Source of the DNA: Glycomyces xiaoerkulensis
GTDB taxonomy: Bacteria > Actinomycetota > Actinomycetes > Mycobacteriales > Micromonosporaceae
Assembly (NCBI RefSeq): GCF_002798405.1
Contig: NZ_PGGV01000032.1
Coordinates: forward strand, 85,437 to 149,436
Direction: 5' to 3'
DNA length: 64,000 bases
The notes under the pieces were generated by a model that saw only the letters and a list, made by a program, of their open reading frames with translations, was not told where the DNA came from and did not search any database. Position 1 is the stretch's first letter. Each line of letters starts with the position of its first letter. Both the position numbers and the translations under genes were made by a program. Positions 58,109 through 64,000 of this stretch are shown piece after piece.

Positions 58109-58903
58109 GCGCCCCTCGCGGAGGAGGGGTATGGCCGCGAGAGGCCCCACACCGGCCCGACGGCGTGGACCGCGCCACGCGCCAGCATGACACCAGGTCA
58201 CGCCGCTAGCCGAGGTGCAAGCAGCGGTCCGGGGCATCCCTCCAGCGGGCGCGGCGGCCGACGGTTCAGGGCCGGTGGGGGTTCCGCACAAACCTGCACT
58301 GACCCGCACTGTGCGGATCGGCTACCGGCACAGGACCGGTGGCGGCGCATGTAGCGAGGGCGTTGAAGGGATTCGCGACAAGCCCAACGCGTGGGGGAAC
58401 TGATCGTGCTAGCCAGCAGAGGCCCTGCATTCGGCCCATGCTCGCGTGAGGGTTCGGAACCGGTCGCCGCCAAATTCCATAAGGGATTGTCGTGCGGGTG
58501 CCGTTCACGCCAACACCTCGCAGGGCACCTGCCCCCGCATCTCGCGAGTGGTGCGGGTGCGGGGTGAGACGCGGGGAGACGGGACCCGCATCAGTGCAGG
58601 TCACAGGCGTGGATCTGGAGGGGCGGCCGAATGATCCGACAATATTCTCTTCACGAAAGGGCTCAGAGGGAAAGCGGTCGATCCTCGCGCCGCCTCCGGT
58701 TCGGGACGGCGCGCCAGGCGCCCCCAACGAGCCGGAGCTGGCACCTAGCTGGGCTCCCATACCCTTCGTGCTTGCTCACGCTGCGGGCCTCGGCCAGTGG
58801 AGCGTGCGGGTGGCTTCTGCGCGATGCCTGGTGTCCGGTGTGTTCGACCGGTATCATCGAGTGCATCTGAGACCGGCCCGGGGGCGGCACAGCGCCACAC
58901 CAT
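58109..58903. other. 795-bp region without a supported gene
   Basis: No frame with convincing codon use is seen. One 79-codon frame at 58631-58870 has a good GGAGGGG site, but its Arg/Ser/Cys-rich product matches nothing I know. The region may include remnants of the DNA lost when the paralogue at 57803 was truncated. Confidence 0.4.
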
Positions 58904-59566
58904 TTGAGATCACCAACTTCTTCACCACCACACGCCCAAGTACCGGGCGAGAGCGAGCCGGTGCCGTGCTGGCCGCGAACCATCCGAGTCCGCGACCGAT
59001 GGTCCATCATCGAGCAGATCGCGGGCACCGCCGTCGCCGTGGTCGTCGAACCGACCGATGACCGGACGCAGCCACAGCCCGGCTTCGACCATGCCGTCGG
59101 GCCCGCCGGACAGCCGGTGACGGTCCGAGCGGCCAGTCGGACCCGCTGGCTCGTCCCCGAACCCGAGGCTGCGGCCGGGGCCGGGCGGGACAATTTCGGG
59201 TTCGCCGCCTGGGTGGAGGCGAATGCCGCTCGGCTGGCGGCGCTCGGCCCAGGCGCTCACCGCGGGATCTGGTTCGGGGCCGGGATCGGCCACGGCTACG
59301 GGCTCGCCGAGCGCCGCTTCGCGCTTCTTGACATCGCCCGCTGGCATTCGGCCAGACTCCCGCCCGGACTGCCCGAGGCGGTGGCCCGTGTACCGGTGCT
59401 GGCTGAATGCACCGGACGGGACCTGAGCGAGGCCGTCGGTGCCGGTCTCGCTCGTCTGGCCGACTGCGGTTCGGTCCTGGTCCCCGGCGCGGCAGCGGCG
59501 GGCGTGCAGGCGCGCTCGGCCGCCGATCCACGGTTCATCATCGAGGCCGCCCTCACCGGCCGGTGA
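58904..59566 (+). CDS. RNA-ligase-like protein lacking the nucleotidyl lysine
   Basis: Up to 220 residues from TTG; a GTG at 58961 gives a shorter form. The layout matches the actinophage/actinobacterial branch of the Rnl2-type RNA ligase family: CWPRTIRVRDRWSIIEQIAG, then RTRWLVPEPEAAAGAGRDNF GFAAWVEANA, HRGIWFGAGIGHGYGL and RFALLDIARW. In this family motif I is EKxDG with the Lys that becomes adenylated. Here it reads EQIAG (Gln38, Ala40), so the covalent step should be impossible. The rest is well preserved, suggesting a binding role or recent inactivation. Confidence 0.7.
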   Translation: MRSPTSSPPHAQVPGESEPVPCWPRTIRVRDRWSIIEQIAGTAVAVVVEPTDDRTQPQPGFDHAVGPAGQPVTVRAASRTRWLVPEPEAAAGAGRDNFGFAAWVEANAARLAALGPGAHRGIWFGAGIGHGYGLAERRFALLDIARWHSARLPPGLPEAVARVPVLAECTGRDLSEAVGAGLARLADCGSVLVPGAAAAGVQARSAADPRFIIEAALTGR

Positions 59567-60020
59567 ACGAGAGACACGAGTGGGCCGGACGGGACCAGCC
59601 GTTGAGGTGACACACCGGCCCCCACACGGGCCCCCGCACCGGCCCTCGCATCGGCCCCACACCTGCCCCACAGCCCGCCCGGACCGACTACCCGGTGTAT
59701 AAGCAGGTCAACAGGGATGCCATCTGGTCGGTGACAGTCCGAGATATGCATATCCAGCGGGCACGGTGCCGAGGCGACAGGTCAGAGTCGGTACGGCCTA
59801 CTTGACCCATCTCCCCGGCTGAAGCATGTCTCTGGGCGCGTCCGAATCTTGTCCGACTGTCTCGGCGATTGCGGTTGGTTCGCTTCCTGATCGACCGTCG
59901 TGAACCCGGCCGATCACGGTCTCGGCAGTCTCATGCTCGGCCTGCTCCTTCCCTTCCGTTCGGAGATGGCCCAATACTTTGCTCTTGCGCTAAGTGTTTC
60001 GGTGAGCAATACTTAGCCTC
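59567..60020. other. 454-bp region upstream of the ArsR operon
   Basis: The first 120 bp contain short C-rich direct repeats of the type CACCGGCCCC (about 59612-59682), G-rich on the other strand. The rest is ordinary intergenic sequence leading to the ArsR operator. No gene is supported. Confidence 0.4.
59989..60017 (+). promoter_or_regulatory. inverted repeat before the ArsR gene
   Basis: GCTAAGT at 59989-59995 and ACTTAGC at 60011-60017 are perfect arms, and TTGCTC/GAGCAA form a nested pair. The right arm ends 3 bp before the ATG at 60021, leaving no room for a ribosome site, so the transcript may be leaderless and the repeat an ArsR operator. Confidence 0.6.
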
Positions 60021-60359
60021 ATGGCACAGTATTCGGTGGAGCTCGACGGCGTATTCGTCGCCCTTGCCGACCCGACCCGGCGTGATGTCATTCGACGTCT
60101 CGGTCGCGGCCCGAAAAGCGTGGGTGACCTCGCCCGCGAGTTCCCGATGACCCTTCCATCGTTCATGAAACACGTGCGGACGCTTGAAGCGAGTGGCCTG
60201 ATCCGCACCGCCAAGTCCGGCCGAGTGCGCACTTGCGAACTCAGGCGCGACCGCCTCGCCGTCATCGACGACTGGCTCGCCGAGCAGCACCGGATCTGGG
60301 AAGAACGTACCGACCGGCTCGAACGCCTCGTCACCGAACTGAAGGAGCAACAACCATGA
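60021..60359 (+). CDS. ArsR-family winged-helix regulator
   Basis: 112 residues: MAQYSVELDGVFVALADPTR, then the recognition helix region VGDLAREFPMTLPSFMKHVR and a beta wing LEASGLIRTAKSGRVRTCEL. It is of the subgroup encoded with AHSA1/SRPBCC genes and lacks a clear metal-binding Cys pair. It is the first gene of a three-gene operon joined by ATGA overlaps. Confidence 0.9.
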   Translation: MAQYSVELDGVFVALADPTRRDVIRRLGRGPKSVGDLAREFPMTLPSFMKHVRTLEASGLIRTAKSGRVRTCELRRDRLAVIDDWLAEQHRIWEERTDRLERLVTELKEQQP

Positions 60360-60832
60360 ATCCCGATCTCGATCTCACCCTGGAGCGGATCATCCACGCG
60401 CCCCGCGCGGTGGTTTGGAACGCGTGGACCGATCCGGCCCGCTTTGAGCAGTGGTGGCTTCCTGCGCCGACGATGTGCCGCGTCGACCACTTGGAGGTCC
60501 GGCCCGGCGGCGCGCTGGTGACGCGGATGAGCGATGACGGGGTGGCGTTCGCGCCGCACATGGACGCGAGCTTCCTCGTCGTCGACAAGATCGAGCGAAT
60601 CGTGTTCACGAACGCGATCGACAGCGCCTGGCGTCCGGTGAATCCGATGCCGGTCTCGATGACCGCCGAGATCACGCTGAGCGATCATCCGGACGGCACG
60701 AACTACCGGGTCATCGTCAGGCACGGCGATTCGGCCTCCCGCGACCGACATGAAGAACTCGGCTTCTTCGAAGGCTGGGGCTCGGTCGCCGGGCAGCTCG
60801 CTGCGGTTGCGGAGAGGCGGGCCGCACGATGA
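60356..60832 (+). CDS. SRPBCC/AHSA1-domain protein
   Basis: 158 residues with the START-like ligand-binding fold: LERIIHAPRAVVWNAWTDPA, RFEQWWLPAPTMCRVDHLEV and a final GFFEGWGSVAGQLAAVAE helix. Such proteins bind hydrophobic ligands or act as co-chaperone-like domains. The start overlaps the ArsR stop; the stop region overlaps the next start. Probably controlled by the ArsR protein. Confidence 0.9.
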   Translation: MNPDLDLTLERIIHAPRAVVWNAWTDPARFEQWWLPAPTMCRVDHLEVRPGGALVTRMSDDGVAFAPHMDASFLVVDKIERIVFTNAIDSAWRPVNPMPVSMTAEITLSDHPDGTNYRVIVRHGDSASRDRHEELGFFEGWGSVAGQLAAVAERRAAR

Positions 60833-61455
60833 AGATCGCCCTCACGCAGTTCATCACCCTCGACGGGGTCAGCCAAGGTCCCGGCTCACCGACCGAGGAC
60901 ATCAGCGACGGCTTCACCAGAGGCGGTTGGCTCGTGCCGTTTTTGGGCGAACTCGTCGTCCGGCGTACCTCTGAGTGGCTGGATCTCGCCGACGGTCTGC
61001 TGTTCGGGCGGCGAACTTACGAGGCATTCGCTCGGGACTGGCCGCAGATCACCGACCCGGACGATCCTTTCACCGAGCGGATGAACTCACTGCCGAAGTA
61101 CGTGGTGACCAGCACCCTTACCGAGGGCGGCTGGCACCCGACGACTGTGCTCCCCGGCGACCCGATCCAGACCGTTGGGGCACTCAAGGCGCGGCAAGGA
61201 CGGGAACTCCAGATCCATGGAAGTGCGCGACTCGGCAACGCCCTGCTGGCGGCGGGCCTCGTCGACACCCTCCGGCTCGTCCTCGCCCCAACGGTGGCCG
61301 GTTCCGGACGACGACTGCTCGACCATCCGAGCAGCCCCATCGGCCTCCGACTCGTCCACCACGAGGTGACAGCGAATGGAGTGCTGCTGCTTCAGTATGA
61401 GAACGCCGGTACCGCCCCGGTGGCGGCTTATGAGGGTGTTGCGGACTTCGTCTAG
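60829..61455 (+). CDS. dihydrofolate-reductase-like (RibD C-terminal family) protein
   Basis: 208 residues. The opening MKIALTQFITLDGVSQGPGS, the LLFGRRTYEAFARDWPQITD segment and the late LVDTLRLVLAPTVAGSGRRL are typical of the RibD_C/YwjB group, often annotated as dihydrofolate reductase family. Real substrates are usually unknown. It ends the ArsR operon, followed by a strong terminator. Confidence 0.9.
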   Translation: MKIALTQFITLDGVSQGPGSPTEDISDGFTRGGWLVPFLGELVVRRTSEWLDLADGLLFGRRTYEAFARDWPQITDPDDPFTERMNSLPKYVVTSTLTEGGWHPTTVLPGDPIQTVGALKARQGRELQIHGSARLGNALLAAGLVDTLRLVLAPTVAGSGRRLLDHPSSPIGLRLVHHEVTANGVLLLQYENAGTAPVAAYEGVADFV

Positions 61456-61562
61456 TGCGATGGGACCGCATGAGCAATCTCCAGCCCTGGAAGACCAGAC
61501 GCAGACGCCAGATCCCGACTGCCAACGGCGTCAAGTCGGCTCCCTCTCTCAGTTCCAAAACA

Positions 61563-61592
61563 AGACGCCCAGGTGAGATCACCTGGGCGTCT
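61563..61592. terminator. bidirectional terminator between the DHFR-like and integrase genes
   Basis: AGACGCCCAGGT at 61563-61574 pairs perfectly with ACCTGGGCGTCT at 61581-61592 around GAGATC. It touches the integrase stop codon and has short A and T tracts on the two sides, so it can stop both convergent transcripts. Confidence 0.85.
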
Positions 61593-63104
61593 CTATTGGT
61601 GGTGGTTCCAGGTGGCGTAGACGCGGCAGGCGCGGATGGTGAACTCGGTGTCGCGGTCGGGGTCGAACCAAGCCGGGGTGTCGACGGTTTCTCGGCAGAC
61701 CACGACCTTCAGCTCGGCGGCGGCCAACAGGTCGCGGCGCCCTTCGAGGTCGGCCGCCTCCCACGCTTGGCCGTAGGAGACTCCGGTGGGGACGTGTTCC
61801 CAGCGGGCGACCTCAGTCGGCTGGGCTTCGAGGTCGCGGCGTTTGTCGATGAGGACTTTCATGCGGGTGCGGTATTCGTCGTCCTCGCCCTCCCAGAGTC
61901 CTGCGGCGCGGTCGTCCCGCATGTCGGCGATGGTTCGATTGAGGCGTTCGAGTCGGGCGGCGGTGCCGGTGGCGGGGACGAACTTGCGCTCATAGACCTC
62001 CTGGTCGCCGACTTCGTCGAGGAAGCGTTCGGCCAGGGCGGTCTCGGTGGCCTCGAAGCTGACCGAGCCGGGCGCTGAGCATTCGACTTGGCGGCCTTTG
62101 CAGCCGTAGCGGGCATACCACTTGCCCTTGACCTGGTTCTCGTGCTTGTACATAGGGTTGCCGCAGCCGCCGCAGCGGATGAAGTCCTTGAGGAGGTACA
62201 CCCGTGTCTTGGGTTTGGTGGCGCGGGGGACGCCGGTGCCGTCGTTGCGGTTGTTGATGCCCTGGCGCAGCGCTTGGAAGTCGGCCTCCGAGATCAGCGG
62301 CTCGCCGAACTGGATCGGCTCGCCGGCCTCGTCGGTCACGACTCGGCCGTCATGGACCGCCTGGCCGACCAGGACACGGCTGCCTAGGTAGGAGCCGACG
62401 CGGGCAGGCGACCAGCGTTTCCCGGTAGTGCCGGTGACGCCCTCGTTGTTGAGCCATTCGGCGATGCGGATGAACGACCAGCCCGCAAGCCGGTGGGCGA
62501 CCATCTTGCGCGCCCATTCGGCGGTAGTCGGGTTGATCGCGAGTCCTGCGGCGCGGCCCTGGTCGTCGTTCACCGTCCGGTAGCCGAAGGGGATCGGGCC
62601 GCCCGGCCAACGCCCGGAAGCGCGCATCTTGGCGCGGGTGGAAGTGACGCGTTCGGAGATGGCGTCGAGTTCCATCTCGGCGAAGATCGCCGCCACGTAG
62701 GCGATGAGTTTGCCAGAAGGCTCGACGGTGTTGAGCTGGCCGTCGGCGGTCGCGGCGAGCTTCTCGTGCTCGTCGCACCAGGCCAGGAGCTTAGAGAAAT
62801 GGACGATCGAGCGGGCCCACCGGTCGATCTTGGCCGCGCACAGTCCGTCGAACTCCGCCGTCTGCTCAGCCAGCCAGGGCCCGAGTTCGTCCCGCTCCCA
62901 CGGGTCGGTCGAGCCGGACACGTCCAGGTCTTCGGCCCACCCGACGATCATGTGGCCGTGCTGGGCGGCCCAGCGTTCGATCGCTTCACGCTGGCGCTCC
63001 GGGGAGGTGGTCACGTCGGTGACGCGGGAGAGCCGGACTACGCCGACGATCCGCAATCCGATGCGGTTTCTGAGATTCTTGGAGGTAGCGCGTCGTTTCG
63101 CCAT
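61593..63104 (-). CDS. int: large serine recombinase (integrase of the element)
   Basis: About 503 residues. The resolvase domain (RIVGVVRLSRVTDVTTSPER) has the catalytic Ser in VRLSR at position 26 and conserved Arg residues. It is followed by a recombinase domain (PFGYRTVNDDQGRAAGLAIN, then the WNNEGV TGTTGK-type segment), a zinc ribbon (FIRCGGCGNPMYKHEN ... CKGRQVECSAPG) and a coiled coil (EYRTRMKVLIDKRRDLEAQP). It is intact and lies 85 bp from attR. ATG at 63104 with a GGAG site is preferred to TTG at 63122. It catalyses attP x attB joining within tnpB; excision would need a directionality factor not identified here. Confidence 0.95.
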   Translation of the reverse strand: MAKRRATSKNLRNRIGLRIVGVVRLSRVTDVTTSPERQREAIERWAAQHGHMIVGWAEDLDVSGSTDPWERDELGPWLAEQTAEFDGLCAAKIDRWARSIVHFSKLLAWCDEHEKLAATADGQLNTVEPSGKLIAYVAAIFAEMELDAISERVTSTRAKMRASGRWPGGPIPFGYRTVNDDQGRAAGLAINPTTAEWARKMVAHRLAGWSFIRIAEWLNNEGVTGTTGKRWSPARVGSYLGSRVLVGQAVHDGRVVTDEAGEPIQFGEPLISEADFQALRQGINNRNDGTGVPRATKPKTRVYLLKDFIRCGGCGNPMYKHENQVKGKWYARYGCKGRQVECSAPGSVSFEATETALAERFLDEVGDQEVYERKFVPATGTAARLERLNRTIADMRDDRAAGLWEGEDDEYRTRMKVLIDKRRDLEAQPTEVARWEHVPTGVSYGQAWEAADLEGRRDLLAAAELKVVVCRETVDTPAWFDPDRDTEFTIRACRVYATWNHHQ

Positions 63105-63168
63105 GATGTCGTCTCCGAACAATCGATTCCACGCCTGGCGGTGTCCCTACCAGGCAATATACCATTTC

Positions 63169-63191
63169 GTGAAACCGATACTTTCGAATGC
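63169..63191. other. attR junction (element half-site)
   Basis: The element arm GTGAAACCGATACTTTCGAA (63169-63188) is followed by TG and then by host tnpB sequence CGCCCGCGTAGTG. Combined with the attL arm it rebuilds an attP in which the two 20-base arms are inverted copies at 14 of 20 positions. Confidence 0.85.
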
Positions 63192-64000
63192 GCCCGCGTA
63201 GTGTGGAACGACTGCCTGCGCGCCCGCAAGGCCGCGCACGCGGCCGGGGAGGCGTACGTGCCGGCCTCGGTGCTGTCGAGGACCTACCTCACCGCCGCCA
63301 AGCAGACGCCGGAGCGGGCCTGGCTGGCCGAAGTCAGCGCGGTGGTACTTCAGCAGTCCCTGCGGGACCTGGAGGCCGCCTACCAGGCCTTCTTCGGCTC
63401 GGTCAATGGCAAACGCAAGGGCCCCAGGGTCGGGCCGCCGCGGTACAAGTCCCGCAAGGACGCCCGCCAGTCGATCCGGCTCAACACCAACGCCTTCGCC
63501 ATCCGCGACAACAGCCGCGTGTACCTGGCCAAGATCGGCGAGGTGAAAGTCGCCTGGTCCCGCGAGCTCCCGGCCGCGCCCTCCAGCGTGACCGTGATCA
63601 AGGACGCGGCCGGGCGGTACTTCCTGTCGTTCGTGGTCCAGACCGGCCCCGAGCCGCCGCCCGATACCGACCAGCAGGCCGGTGAACCGATCGGTATCGA
63701 CCTGGGCCTGACCGCGTTCGCGGTCACCAGCTCGGGCAAGCGGATCGACAACCCGCGGTTCCTGCGCCGCGCCGAACGCCGACTCAAACGCCTCCAGCGG
63801 GCGCTCTCCCGCAAGCAGCAAGGCTCGAAGAATCGGGCCAAGGCCCGCGCGGCGCTGGCCCGGCAGCACGCCAAGGTCGCCGATACCCGGCGCGACTGGC
63901 ACCACCAGGTCTCGACGCAGCTCATCCGCGACAGCCAAGCGGTGTACGTCGAAGACCTCGCGGTGCGCGGTCTGGCCCGGACCCGGCTGGCCAAGAGCGT
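63189..64000 (+). pseudogene. tnpB: C-terminal part of the split tnpB (runs off the window)
   Basis: In the frame set by TGC at 63189 the TnpB sequence continues CARVVWNDCLRARKAAHAAG with no stop to the window end. RuvC-like residues are present: the Asp in IGIDLGLTAF and the Glu in VYVEDLAVRGL. The helical insert RRAERRLKRLQRALSRKQQG lies between. The zinc finger, third acidic residue and any omega RNA lie beyond 64000. The gene is inactive while split, yet the reading frame is undamaged on both sides. Confidence 0.92.

Larger units (their letters stand above)
49635..63190. mobile_element. 13.55-kb serine-integrase integrative element inside tnpB
   Basis: Bounded by the TG shared by both junctions (49635-49636 and 63189-63190). 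Removing 13,554 bp rebuilds an uninterrupted tnpB reading frame. The integrase gene lies 85 bp inside the right junction, reading leftward, as is typical. The cargo is an XRE/DUF397 module, unknown small proteins, a graspetide cluster, RNA-ligase-like genes and an ArsR/AHSA1/DHFR-like operon. No replication initiator, relaxase or FtsK/TraB-type gene was seen, so it is either mobilised passively or a chromosomal island. The integrase gene is intact. Confidence 0.9.

Noticed and set aside
58631..58870. 79-codon frame with a good ribosome site between the two ligase-like genes
   Set aside because: Arg/Ser/Cys-rich composition, no homology known to me and no conserved context; mentioned only in the gap entry.
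58492..59061. 189-codon plus-strand frame overlapping the start of the ligase-like gene
   Set aside because: The Arg/Pro-rich product has no domain, and the other frame carries recognisable RNA-ligase motifs.
59612..59682. C-rich repeats as a deliberate repeat array or G-quadruplex
   Set aside because: Copies of CACCGGCCCC-like words are irregular in length and sequence, and the region has generally high GC; not distinctive enough.
49635..63190. The element as a conjugative (AICE-type) plasmid
   Set aside because: No FtsK/TraB-like translocase, replication initiator, relaxase or excisionase could be recognised; the small membrane proteins alone do not support it.

Overview
The window comes from a high-GC Gram-positive chromosome, almost certainly an actinobacterium of the sporulating or mycelial type. 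Supporting evidence is the very high GC content with many GTG/TTG starts, a BldC-like developmental regulator, XRE-plus-DUF397 gene pairs, a SigE-family ECF sigma factor, a futalosine-type menaquinone UbiD/UbiA pair, and secreted CBM2-bearing plant-polysaccharide enzymes. I cannot fix the genus; a Glycomyces-like or Micromonospora-like relative would fit, but that is inference.

Layout. (a) 1-5356: the start of an unknown gene, then a tight minus-strand operon of a cytoplasmic subtilisin-type protease, an ECF-like sigma factor, a small acidic protein and a TPR-CHAT (caspase-like) protein. This is a candidate intracellular two-protease signalling system. (b) 5.8-36 kb: chromosomal housekeeping: pruA, secA, two tandem-GNAT genes, an L,D-transpeptidase lipoprotein, hpf, comF, an efflux adaptor/permease pair without an ATPase gene, a DEAD-box RNA helicase, MarC, a SigE-type sigma/anti-sigma pair, a PH-domain protein with a 52-residue companion, a TrmH-family methyltransferase, a copper P-type ATPase with a CsoR-like operator, acetoacetyl-CoA ligase, an MFS/FadR pair around a palindrome, Rrf2 and YihY. 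(c) 36-49 kb: a secreted PL11 rhamnogalacturonan lyase with two identical LacI-type palindromes, a Cds1-like/Lrp pair, bldC, a secreted GH6 cellulase preceded by CebR-like boxes, a TetR/MFS pair, mqnL-mqnP, and an AAA ATPase gene that is broken.

(d) 48.5-64 kb is a three-level nested insertion. The AAA ATPase gene is frameshifted and interrupted by an IS200/IS605-type element with a decayed tnpA and a divergent tnpB. That tnpB is in turn split, exactly in frame, by a 13,554-bp element carrying a large serine integrase at its right end. Both recombined junctions can be read, and the reconstructed attP is a 20-2-20 imperfect palindrome centred on TG. The cargo is an XRE/DUF397 regulatory set, a nine-gene chain of unknown small proteins with mostly overlapping starts, a graspetide (ATP-grasp RiPP) cluster tgmA-tgmB-tgmC with a PIMT-type methyltransferase, an RNA-ligase-like protein lacking its nucleotidyl lysine plus a C-terminal paralogue fragment, and an ArsR/AHSA1/DHFR-like operon. 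I saw no replication or conjugation genes in it.

I found no rRNA, tRNA or CRISPR array by eye.
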